From positions 31,268-95,267 of the forward strand of contig CAXAMN010001292.1 of NCBI GenBank assembly GCA_963970005.1: a stretch of 64,000 nt of DNA, in the 5' to 3' direction. How positions within the stretch are numbered: the stretch's first letter is position 1; each line of letters begins with the position of its first letter. Positions 19,381 to 29,105 of this stretch are shown here, piece by piece. The notes under the pieces were generated by a model, which was given only the letters and a program-made list of their open reading frames with translations, was not told the DNA's origin and did no database searches. Source of the stretch: Durusdinium trenchii. Lineage: Eukaryota; Sar; Dinophyceae; Suessiales; Symbiodiniaceae. The translations under genes and the position numbers were made by a program.

Positions 19381-22300
19381 ATGCTCGAATTATTTGCAGG
19401 GTCAGCCGTTCTTTGCTCCACTGCTAAGCAGCAGGGGCTGCAAAATAGCATTGCCATTGACAAGCTGCAAAAACCAGGAGCTAGGACCAGCATCATTCGC
19501 TTGGACTTGACGCGAGAGGCTGATTGTTCACTCGTTGACAGCTGGCTCGAATCACCACTCTTGGTTTGGGTGCACTTGGCGCCTGTGTGTGGCACAGCAA
19601 GCCGCGCACGGGACATCAGAGTTTTGCCTACAGATCCAGCACCCCTGCGCAGTTGTGAACACCCAGATGGTTTACCAAACTTAGATGGGCGTGATTTGTT
19701 CAGGGTGCGTTTAGCCAACAAGCTTTTTGATTTTGCATGTAAGGTCTTTGCCAAAGCCACGGAACGTGGGATCTTGGTGACCATGGAAAACCCGAAGAAT
19801 TCATACTTTTGGAGCACCAGTTTTTTCGTTCATTTGCAGTCCTCTTTTGAAATGCACACTGCAGATTTTCAGGTTTGCGTGTATGGAGGCACACGTGACA
19901 AGTGGACTAGATTCGTGGCGAACTTTCCTGAAGTTGGCCAACTTAGCATCGCTTGTGATAAGACCCACAGTCATGCACCCTGGCGATACGCACAGGATGC
20001 CCAAGGAAAGCGAGTGTGGGCTACCAGCCTCGAAAGTGAATACACCCGCCTATGTATTGCCACGGTTCAGGTGGTGCTTCACAAAGCTCAGTCCTTAGGT
20101 CTCACGCTCCTTCCTCAATCTCTGAAGGAAATTCAGGCACATCCGTTGATGCAAAACCAGCAGTCTCGCATTGCGATCGGAAAGCAGCCATTTCGCAAAA
20201 GAGTACCACCAGTCATTCCCGATTTTGACTCTGTAGTTGTTGCTGCGCTTTCGGACAAGTCGCAGGTTCCTTTTCCGCTTCTTGGTAAGGTGCATTATGA
20301 ACTTCAACTCCTGAGTGTCGAACTGCAACCACTTGTAATCCCAGTTAATTCACGCCTTTTGCGATTTTTCGCTGCCTTTGAGCCCTCCGCCAAGGGGGGT
20401 GGAAGCAAGGCCTCAGAGGCGTCAGGAGACAGGGATCTGGAACAAGCAGTTTCGCGCTCGGGTGCTGACCTCAGTCAATTTCCTTTTAGGGCGGTTTTTG
20501 GATTGCCTTGGAGTGCTGAAAACTTCATCAACAAAGCCAGAGGGGCGGGCCACCCGGCTCTCCTCGACATGCGCATTCCTGCTGACCTTGAAGTGGCCAT
20601 TGACAAGAACACCTCGTGGACAGTCGAACAGATTTCTAAGTACCGGTCGGATTGGTGTCGGCGCTGGCTGAAAAGAGCGAAAGAGTTGGAGTCCGAAGAG
20701 CTTAGGGACCGAGAGAATCGCCCTGATCATGTGAAACACAGCACTCAGAGCAAACGAATCCTGGTCACCAGGGAGATTCTGGAAAGCATTGGTTATGAGG
20801 ATGTGCAAGCTCTGGATTTATTGAAGCATGGGTCTACTCTTGCGGGTAGCATTGAGAGCTGCAACATTTTTGAGAACCAGTTCAAACCGTGTCTACTCAC
20901 TCTGGAACAGCTGGAACAAGGAGCCGCTCGTAGGAACCAAGCCATCCTTGCCATGACTGTGAGCTCGGGAGATGAAACGGTTGACAGACAAGTTCTTGAG
21001 GAGACAAGAGTCGAGCTAGAACGTGGCTGGGCTCGCGGTCCTTTCAAGCTCGAAGATTTGCCGGATGACTGTGTTATTTCTAGGAGATTTCCCCTAGCGC
21101 AGTCCAACAAAACTAGGATGATCGATGATTTTAGCATTTCCGGAGTAAACGACTCGTGCACGATTCATTCGAAGATTGACCTCCACATGATTGACGCTCT
21201 GGGGGCAGTGGTTCGGAAGTATTTTCAGCGCTGCAGTGGGGCAAAAGCTGATAGTCGACTCTGGGCCAAGACCTTTGACCTCAAGAGTGCTTACCGACAA
21301 GTGCCGATACGAAGTGATCATCTGAAATACGCCTTCTTCAGCATCTACAATCCTGAGTCTCAGGGAGTTGAAATCTACCAGCTGCTGACGTTGCCTTTTG
21401 GGGCAACTCACTCGGTTTATTCCTTCCTCCGACTGGCCCGCATGATTCACACTGCTGCAGCAAAGGCCCTTTATGTACTGAACACCAACTTCTATGACGA
21501 TTTTGTCCTCTTGTCAAACCCTGAAGCGAGCAAGTCGGCGAACCTGTCCATGGAGGTTTTGTTCCTGCTGACAGGCTGGGAATTTGCTAAGGAGGGCAAA
21601 AAGTCAACTTCCTTTGGTGAGCTGTGCTCGGCCCTCGGGGTCACATTTGACCTGAGCAAGTCTGAATCGCGGATTGCCAGAATCTACAATACAGAACAGA
21701 GGCGAGTTGACCTCATAAGCAAGCTTGAGGAAGTCTTGAAGTGTGGTGAACTGTCTAAACACGACTCGCTAGTTCTTCGCGGCCGCCTGGGATTTGCTGA
21801 CAGCTTTTTGCATGGCAGGTTGGGTGGACTCCTGCTGAAGAAACTTGTGGAACATGCTTACTCCCGCCAGAAGACACTTGATCCCAGCACCAAGCAAGCG
21901 CTCGCAGCCATGAAGTTGCGACTGGAGCTTGGGCAGCCAGTTGAGATCTCGGACAAAGAGGCGGATCAATGGTTCATTTACACTGATGCTGCCTATGAAC
22001 AATCCAGCAAGGATGGTGGCTTGGGAGCAGTAGTCCTGGATTGTGAAGGCACATGCAAAGCATGGTTTGGCATCGGCTTGGATCCGGAGCACTGCAAGTG
22101 CTTTGGCAGTGGTTCAAAGGATTCGATCATCTATGAGCTGGAACTACTAGCAGCAGTGCTGGCTTTCTGGGTTTGGGATGATAGACTCTCAAGCTGCCTT
22201 GTCACCTGGTTTGGAGATAACGATAGTGTTCGTTTTTCTCTCATCCGTGGATCTGGCACAGGTTGTTGGGGAGAGGCCTTGATGGAGTTTTATCTTCGAC

Positions 22301-22545
22301 AGGAAGTAAAGCTTAACACTCAGACTTGGTTTGCCCGTGTTCCCACAGAGGCCAACGTCAGTGATTGGCCCTCACGCCTATGTAGGCATGAGCTCTTGAA
22401 TGATGAAACGGATTGCTCAGTTGCTGCACGTCACAAATTTCAGAGCTTGTGTGACTTTGTGAATGAACATGTCGGGTTGCACGAAGAAGAAAGGGGGAGA
22501 GCCAATCGTACAACTCCCAGTCGAAAAAGGAGCGATGTTTCATGA
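19381..22545 (+). CDS. Methyltransferase-like, reverse transcriptase and RNase H polyprotein
   Basis: 1054 residues from the first ATG (19381); the frame is open back to the Gag TGA at 19321. Residues 1-150 resemble a cytosine-C5 methyltransferase: LELFAGSA (motif I), AIDK (II), LAPVCGTASRARD (IV, C70 as possible nucleophile, PVC instead of PPC) and ENPKNSYFW (VI, ENP instead of ENV). RT motifs follow: FDLKSAYRQ (near 632), LPFGATHSVYSF and FYDDF (D706, D707). RNase H follows: YTDAAYE (D869), YELELLAAV (E919) and WFGDND (D946). The type of RT fits DIRS-like elements. Cytosine methyltransferases in Symbiodinium retrotransposons have been reported (de Mendoza and colleagues, 2018). Activity of this divergent copy is unproven. 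Confidence 0.85.
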   Translation: MLELFAGSAVLCSTAKQQGLQNSIAIDKLQKPGARTSIIRLDLTREADCSLVDSWLESPLLVWVHLAPVCGTASRARDIRVLPTDPAPLRSCEHPDGLPNLDGRDLFRVRLANKLFDFACKVFAKATERGILVTMENPKNSYFWSTSFFVHLQSSFEMHTADFQVCVYGGTRDKWTRFVANFPEVGQLSIACDKTHSHAPWRYAQDAQGKRVWATSLESEYTRLCIATVQVVLHKAQSLGLTLLPQSLKEIQAHPLMQNQQSRIAIGKQPFRKRVPPVIPDFDSVVVAALSDKSQVPFPLLGKVHYELQLLSVELQPLVIPVNSRLLRFFAAFEPSAKGGGSKASEASGDRDLEQAVSRSGADLSQFPFRAVFGLPWSAENFINKARGAGHPALLDMRIPADLEVAIDKNTSWTVEQISKYRSDWCRRWLKRAKELESEELRDRENRPDHVKHSTQSKRILVTREILESIGYEDVQALDLLKHGSTLAGSIESCNIFENQFKPCLLTLEQLEQGAARRNQAILAMTVSSGDETVDRQVLEETRVELERGWARGPFKLEDLPDDCVISRRFPLAQSNKTRMIDDFSISGVNDSCTIHSKIDLHMIDALGAVVRKYFQRCSGAKADSRLWAKTFDLKSAYRQVPIRSDHLKYAFFSIYNPESQGVEIYQLLTLPFGATHSVYSFLRLARMIHTAAAKALYVLNTNFYDDFVLLSNPEASKSANLSMEVLFLLTGWEFAKEGKKSTSFGELCSALGVTFDLSKSESRIARIYNTEQRRVDLISKLEEVLKCGELSKHDSLVLRGRLGFADSFLHGRLGGLLLKKLVEHAYSRQKTLDPSTKQALAAMKLRLELGQPVEISDKEADQWFIYTDAAYEQSSKDGGLGAVVLDCEGTCKAWFGIGLDPEHCKCFGSGSKDSIIYELELLAAVLAFWVWDDRLSSCLVTWFGDNDSVRFSLIRGSGTGCWGEALMEFYLRQEVKLNTQTWFARVPTEANVSDWPSRLCRHELLNDETDCSVAARHKFQSLCDFVNEHVGLHEEERGRANRTTPSRKRSDVS

Positions 22546-22577
22546 ATTGTATGCAAGACACCAAGCACGTGGAAGAC
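22499..22577 (+). repeat. B1 repeat of the YR element
   Basis: 79 bp, matching B2 (22822-22900) with very few differences, from GAGCCAATCGTACAAC to GTGGAAGAC. It overlaps the last 47 bases of the polymerase ORF, as in other split-direct-repeat elements. Confidence 0.85.
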
Positions 22578-22733
22578 GACAGAACTCGTTGAAAACGATT
22601 GTGTTGTTATTTACGTGTTTTAGAATCGGGTGGCTTGCTTTAGAGTTTCATCTTTGAAGTCCGTTACATTTGAAAGTTCAAGGGAGGGTAGCGGTGGGTG
22701 CCACTTCATCGTGGCATTCGTGCTTAAACAAGC
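22578..22733 (+). repeat. A2 repeat of the YR element
   Basis: 156 bp copy of A1, joined to B1 at GAC|GAC. It is followed by 88 bp (22734-22821) with no partner in A1 before B2 begins; the ideal structure has A2 and B2 adjacent, so that segment is an insertion or a lineage-specific unique region. Confidence 0.85.
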
Positions 22734-22821
22734 CCACCCACCCTCACCGTGGTATTCATGATCGCAAGACACGATCTCACTTTGCAAGAAAGCTTCAACT
22801 TTTCGGCCAGACCCTGGGCCT

Positions 22822-22900
22822 GAGCCAATCGTACAACCCCCAGTCGAAAACGGAGCGATGTTTCATGAATTGTATGCAAGACACCAAGCACGTGGAAGAC
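22822..22900 (+). repeat. B2 terminal repeat of the YR element
   Basis: 79 bp copy of B1 that ends the element at GTGGAAGAC. The following sequence (ATGCTTTTGATGAC) is unrelated to the element and belongs to the insertion site. Confidence 0.85.
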
Positions 22901-23316
22901 ATGCTTTTGATGACTTGTGCAAATTTGTTGACCAACAGGCTCATCCGAGAAACAAAAGGTGGAGAAGAGCTCGGAGTTTCCTTGTAAACTTTGTCAAGAC
23001 ACCAAACACATTAGTGACGACTAGCTTCACTGAAAGTGACGAAATTGTCACAACAGTGTTTCTTCAAGAAAACTTAAGGTTTTTCTGGGCGTCTTGCACT
23101 TGAAAATTTTTGAATGTGACATTTTGATCTCAAAGGAGGGCGCGGTGAGCTTGAATAGACTAAAATGGTCACACCTTTCCAAAAAAAGTGGGGCACCTCA
23201 AGTTACCTCAGACCATACAAGCCAAACCCAGGGCTTGAAGAGCCCGGCTGACCCCCCATTGAAAAGGAGCGCAGCTTCCTTGTGAAGTTTGTCCATACAC
23301 CAAACACATTAGTGAC
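22901..23316 (+). mobile_element. 3' tail of an older related YR retrotransposon
   Basis: The first 75 bp encode an RT C-terminus (HAFDDLCKFVD, then basic residues) like that of the intact element. Then come B1' (22977-23018), a diverged A2' region, and B2' (23275-23316). B1' and B2' are 42 bp each and both end ACACATTAGTGAC. The B1'/A2' junction reads GACGAC, as in the intact element. B2' and its upstream 45 bp also resemble B2. This is therefore a second, older element of the same design. Confidence 0.65.
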
Positions 23317-26300
23317 AAATTTGTTTTTTGCATTTGCTTTTCAGCAGATTAAATGATGTCAAATGGCTAGATAGTCACTTGCAAACTTTTGATTAACTGA
23401 TGGTTCCAAAATGTAAAGCACTCCACCCCCATGTGTTCCCACTTTGGAATTCTTGCAAAGTTAGGTAGTAGTACTTGAAAACATAGCTATGGACCCAATA
23501 TGTTGGTAGTTTTCTGGTGGTAGCATTTGTGTTGGAATACGCAAACACAATTTTGATTTATTTTTCCTTCGGCTTCTCGTTTTGAAACCACAGTCTGTGC
23601 AATCACGTGTCAAAGTCTAAGAAGAGGTTGGATTATTGAAAAAAACAACTTTTTGGACAAAATGTGCTCAGAGGTTGTGCTTTGGAAATAGGCAACCAAA
23701 AAAATTTAGATAAATTGTTTCATTCTTTTCAGAGAGAAAGGAACCTTTTCGGCCAGCACTTCACACAACACCATGTCGCATCTTGTAGATTCCATTGTGC
23801 CAAACAGCTGCGTGGCACCAAATCAGCCCCTAGCCAAAAAAGTCCTTGAAGGAAGTTCACTCGAAAAATTCAAGGCCCGGCCGCACTGTATAGTGGATTT
23901 TTTTGGGGTTGGTGAATTCGCGTAGAACCCTGTGTTCCCAAACGTCTCCCCAAACCACAGCCTGCCCTAAGCAGGTAAACATTCCCACAACCAACAGAAC
24001 ACACCAATCTGTTGTTCGAAGCAATATACTCATTGATCTACCAATTGCTCTTTCAGGTCATTATGTTTCCACCATTAGACCCATGGTGTTATATCATGAC
24101 CCCTGCTATAATGTATTTTTTTGAGTCTGAGTCTGAGGGTTTTTGGCCGGGGCCGCAAGGGCCATTAAATTATGTTGAACACATTCAGTTTCAATTTTAA
24201 GTGCATGTACGTAAACATTTCGTTGCCGTTCTGGTTCAGACTTTGTTGCTTTGGGCTTGCCGACGGCCGATGCAGAACAAATGGGTTACATGGCTCTGTT
24301 TCTTCGTGTTCTTTTACTGGGTTCTTGTCAACATGCTTGTTGAAGAGCAGCTAGTTTCCTGCACTTGGCAACCTAAGGAAACGGCTGAAGCTTCCGCTGT
24401 GCTGTGCAACGAAGGTAAATGCGTCTTTGTTCTGACAGCGGATGCACATTACATTTGCGGAGCAGTCGACTCAGTGGAATGACTCTGTCGAAAGGTTTGC
24501 AAATGACTGTAAAACTTGAAGAGGAGATGCTTGTGCTGCTTCGTTCCAAGCACATTCACATGGCTCCACGAGCCATTGTTTTTGCCACTCCAGGACGTTG
24601 GCATAGACAGGATACCGATACCGTCCGAAGTATGGGGATGCAAGGGGGCTCAGTATGTGAACTGCAATGTTGACTAAGCACATGGTCACCACCAAAGGTG
24701 CAGCGCAGTGGCTCCACCCTGAAGATTTCGCACGGTTGTGTCATTGCTCGCAAGCAGCTCAGTTTGCACGGCTTTTTGTTTTAGACATGTTAGTAATACT
24801 CAAACAACTATTTGTTCATTGTAGGTTGTCCCTCGTTCTTCGCCGCGAACAGCGACGAATGTGGCAATACTACTGTCACCTGGAGGTGTGGTTTTCCAAT
24901 GGAAGGGGGCTATTTCAATCTTTCTTTTGAACCTGGACCTTTTGCATGCTTGTGGCCAAAGTCTCTCAACCTCAGGTTCTTTATTTTGATGGTTCATCAA
25001 TAGGACGGGTGCTCTGACTGGTTTCCTTTCTTTCAAATTTGAGGGAGGACCTCTTTGTATCGCCCCCGATTCAAGTCCTTGGCTCCCGACGGCAAAGTGA
25101 ACCAGATGAACCAGAAGGAGATATTGTTCAAATTCAAATCTCATTTCATTTTCCATCACCCCGACCTATGTATTCTTTCAAGTCATCTCTTCACAATGCA
25201 GGTCATTTCGCTTCACTTTACCTACCGCATTTTTTGCCTTGCTTGTCTCTTTCACGCACACTTTCTGCATTTTGTGTGCATTTCATTTTTGTCGTCTAGA
25301 TTCTCGTCACTCTGGTTCATCATCTACTACTGTCTTGCTTAATCTTGCTTTGCCACAGCAATTACTGTAAGGGAGATGGGAACATGACGAGAAACATGGC
25401 TACAGTAGTATCGTTCACACTGATCTACCCGTTTGATGACGTTCTTCATTGTCGCCAGCATCTCGCCTCTTTTCAGCCCATCCTGTATGGGTTGGCTCAG
25501 CTAACCTCCTTTGGGACACCTTGTCTATACTGTAATGCTTCCATGGTAAAGATTTTTGCTTCAACCTCCTATCTATGATAGCGGGTGCGTGGGCATGGGC
25601 CTCTGCATTTTTGGAGGTCGTGTTCTACTGCAAATTTGCAGTTTGCACACGCAGAAACTTGCGAGATTCTGAGCTCATGGTTGGGGAGGGTCGTCATTTG
25701 ATCTGATGCTGCAGGGATATGCGCAGCGTGTAGACGCTCTCGACTTGGGCCACTTTTGGACTGGTCCAAAGGCGTGGTGCTTAGTGTGAGAGAGCGCGAT
25801 GTGCAGGATGTGGTCCTTTTCACCAGGTGAATTGGCACCGATGCTTCCAGCTGAATAGGCTGACAAAGGCCGTGCTTTTTCTTTTCAAAGTAACAGTGTG
25901 ACTATTGCTTGGCAATGTCGCCAGTCATCGCCGCATGCGTTCGCATACATTCGGGCTGACAGCTTAGCACAGGGCATTGGACTGTTCATTCGATTTTCAC
26001 TTAGTATGTGTTTGCTGAGAATTCTAGGTTGGGGATGAGGACCTCAGAATACCTGCAAAATGTGATGATGGCACTGTCCTCAAATCAGAGTTTCTGCAAC
26101 CATATAACTGCAACAGATGTGCCTTCAAGTCAGGCAATGACAACGTTGCGTCTGCAACGCAGGTGGTCTAAGATATCTCATCCTCACACAATTCTTGCTG
26201 AAAATTGGTGCTAGGCATGGTTGTTCGACCATGGTTGGCGTCCTCGTTCCACTCTAGCAAAAGTTCTTTGGCAGATGCTTGAGTTTGACTCCAAGCTTTG

Positions 26301-27100
26301 GATGCTCAGTATGTTCAACCCCATATAGACGCATGTAGCTAGGCAAATGTGAAAACTGTTGAGATGGAACATTCGTGACATCGACGACTCAGGCCGTGCG
26401 ATGCGCCCCATCGCTACAGGGACCTCATTGTGGGAAGGCCTGCCCCAGCAGCCAAGTCTTTTCACTTTACTGTACATACAGCTGCATAGATGAAGTTCAC
26501 AGTTTCTGACCGTGCAAACTACTCTAAAATTCTAAGCATTATATAATTACAGTTTATAATATATCAACCTTCTGAAGCTTTGGGCACTTGCTTCAAGACA
26601 TGTGCACTTTTATCTCCATGTGTAAACATGCAAACACTTTGCGGCTTTTTGCGGCTTTTGCGGGCGTGAGGCTGACCCTTGCGTCACTACAGTAATGTGT
26701 GTGAAGAACGTTGATGTCCCTCATGGCCAACGGGTACTGGTTGTTTTTTGCCACTAGAATGTAAAGCAGGGGTGACGTGGTGTGTGGAGATTCGCGATGA
26801 CCTTTCTCGACCTTTCAGTGGCACGATTGTTGTTCTTCAGTGGAGTCATCAAAGCATCATTCAGAGTAAAGGGCGCACGAACAGGTCTGCTGATTTTCCG
26901 GACATGTACGTAGATCATGGCAATCTGATGCCAACCGAATCATGTATGTCCGCTGCGAGCTCCCGGCGCTGGATTGCAAGTGCAGTGTCCAGGCACTGCA
27001 TCAGAGAGGATCTGGGTGGGACCTGGATCATCAGCCAGGTATTTGTTTTTTCCTGGTCAATCATGTTCAGGAGGTGGGTCGTCCTCTCTGCAAAAGGTGG
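23317..27100 (+). other. Long stretch without a supported gene
   Basis: Short frames only. The longest (24201-24482, 93 residues, hydrophobic at its start) has no recognisable motif. The segment 25600-26500 contains unremarkable AT-balanced sequence. Degenerate transposon remains are likely but not identifiable by eye. Confidence 0.45.
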
Positions 27101-28144
27101 CTACTGAGTGCCAGCAAGCGGAGTGTCACCCTGGACCCTGCACCATCGCACACTGCCGCGCAGTCATCATGAACCGGTGGACAAGACAGAGCTTGCGTGT
27201 GCTGCCTTCCCGCGCGACAATGTGACCTCACCCTGTGCATTTTGTCACAAGACCTTCAAGAAACGTCGTGCCTGCTTAGTCGCTTGGAATGTGGAAGTGT
27301 GCCAACTCCATCGGGGCTACTACTGATGCAGCGTCCGTGTCAGGCCACCCTTCACACAGATGAGAATCTACAACAGCACCTTTGATGGCGCCTCCTGCAT
27401 GCGGAAAATGTACTTGCCACAGAGAGAGCACTTCGAGCGCAGGAAGTCGGTGAGATCAGGGCCGAGCCACCCTTGGTCCCACCTGCGAGCCGTTTCGAGG
27501 ACCCCAAGTTCTGTCAAGTGGTGGCCGTGGACAGCGACTTCGGGGTCTTCACGCGGGCATGGTGCATGGCCACTGGGCAGTGGAACGGAATGGAATGGAT
27601 AGAAGAGGCCATTGGAGAGCCACGGGGAAGCTGATTCTAGGAGTCGTTCGTGGTGTTCAAGGAACTTCGTGATGCTCAGTTGTCCCACACGCCAGGCTGT
27701 CTTTCGAACTGCAGCCGCTTGTAATCGACATAGGAAGTCGCATCAGCAGGAGACCGAGCAGCCTGAGAGCCCCACCAAAAGCACGATCAAAAGTTGCACG
27801 GACCTCAGACTCAAGTGTGTAAGCTTTAAAATGTCACAGGCAGAATAAGTGGACAACTTAAGTTCGTCGCTGGTCCGGAAACTATCGTGTCCGAACAAGC
27901 CCAACGGCGGGCAACAAATCGTGATGGTGAAAGCAGCGTAATTCTCGTTTGTGCGATGTGATGCATGCCTCATGATCTGGCGTTGCATCATGCTGCTGGC
28001 TCTTTGTAACTTGACAATGCCAGACATGGTGATGTCTGTGTTGAAAATGCCATAAGTCACCCTGCTGACATGTGCTGCTGCTTGCTTAAATAGTGGTCCG
28101 AACAAAGCCAGGTAGGCAGCCTCTTGAATGTGATCTAAAAGCAA
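27101..28144 (-). pseudogene. LINE reverse transcriptase C-terminal region (dead)
   Basis: Read on the minus strand, 28144-27743 encodes a segment (VTYGIFNTDITMSGIVKLQ then NYAAFTITICCPPLGLF) that resembles the C-terminal domain after the RT thumb in dinoflagellate LINEs. Downstream, 27688-27368 ends in FLRSKCSLCGKYIFRMQEA, a C-x-x-C knuckle typical of that C-terminus. The remainder to about 27101 has Cys/His-rich scraps in several frames. Stops and frame changes throughout show a dead copy. Confidence 0.55.
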
Positions 28145-29105
28145 ATCTAACGAATCATGGCGCCAGCAGGAAACAACTTTGATCAGGGTTGGGGCCAGAG
28201 GCCTTCGGCGCCTTCACGTACCCATAACTTATATCTGAGACATCCCTGTAGGGCCACAAGAACTTCGGTCGAGAAGCAAGCTGCGTGGCAGCCGTCCGCG
28301 TACACATTGAGTCAATTGAGGTCCTTTTGAACCCACTGCGTAGAGGTTCGGGTGAGCCCTGTGAGTAGACACCGCATGGCAGCAGACCATAAAAATGCAA
28401 CGGCCTTGTCTGGTTCCAATCCAAGCTTAGTGGGAACAACAGTTTCCATAACGCAACTAGAAGCCTGATGCCACTTCGTTAGCAAATCAATGAGCTGGGC
28501 AGGAAGGCTTTCAACACCAAGGCAGCGTGCGTGGCTTGAACAGGGCCGAGCGTATGCGTTCCAAACCGTTGGAACCTGGAACCCCACCATGCGCCACTAC
28601 GTGCGTTCCTTTGGACCCACCTCCAGAAAGTCTTTGCTGGTCCGCATCGGAGCATTTAAGAGTCTCTCGACATGGCTGCCAGCCGGTTGGAGTGTGCAGT
28701 TGCCTTTGTGCCCACAATGAGTTTATTCTTCCGATTTTGGTTCTGGCCCACAACCTTCCAGCACCTTCCAGTGGGGAAACGGACGCAGCCGCTTTGGGAA
28801 TCGTTTTTCACCTGGCTTCAGCTTTTGGTCCTTTGTGGCTGCATTGTTCTGGTCGGCTGACGACTGTGCTTGTTCCACGCGCGGTGTGTGGTGTTCGATC
28901 AGGGTGTCCACAAGGCCTTGAGAGAGGCGAAGCTTGAGATTTTTCCCGGTAATCCCGCGACCATCTATGATTGGCTGACCTCGAGGTTGATGAAGTGCAG
29001 CAGGGTGGAAAGTGGATCGTGAATCGGCCGGTCCTATTGCCAACTTTGAGATGATTGGCCTGTGTGACAGAAGTGCAAGGCTTGTAAGTCCCTTTGGTCT
29101 CCACA
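28145..29105 (-). pseudogene. LINE reverse transcriptase palm region (dead)
   Basis: On the minus strand one frame reads LPAQLIDLLTKWHQ, AVAFLWSAAMRCLL, TQWVQKDLN, a stop, then LNVYADGCHA. The order matches non-LTR RT motifs, with the helix before motif B, the P-x-LW block, and the YADD catalytic box changed to YADG. Motif A (usually DxxKAFD) is hardly recognisable near 28640. Further upstream (29105-28723) a frame reading RPISLL-like residues (SHRPIISKLAIGPAD) could be earlier RT sequence. The second catalytic Asp is lost and stops are present, so it is inactive. Confidence 0.6.

Larger units (their letters stand above)
14923..22900 (+). mobile_element. Complete tyrosine-recombinase (YR) retrotransposon with split direct repeats
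   Basis: Two pairs of direct repeats lie in the order A1 (14923-15087), coding region, B1 (22499-22577), A2 (22578-22733), B2 (22822-22900). This A1...B1-A2-B2 layout is the split direct repeat structure of Ngaro/PAT-type YR retrotransposons, which replicate through a circle and integrate by recombinase without target duplication. The outer ends and the B1/A2 junction share the trinucleotide GAC, a candidate crossover core. Four long ORFs are all uninterrupted: a small acidic ORF, a tyrosine recombinase, a Gag-like zinc-finger protein, and a methyltransferase-like/RT/RNase H polyprotein. The intact frames and near-identical B repeats point to recent activity. Confidence 0.88.

Noticed and set aside
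14923-22733. A1/A2 read as LTRs of an LTR retrotransposon
   Set aside because: A second repeat pair (B1/B2) flanks A2, there is no integrase, and a tyrosine recombinase is encoded; split direct repeats explain the structure better.
24201-24482. 93-residue frame with hydrophobic N-terminus
   Set aside because: No motif, no neighbouring coding evidence, and length expected by chance.
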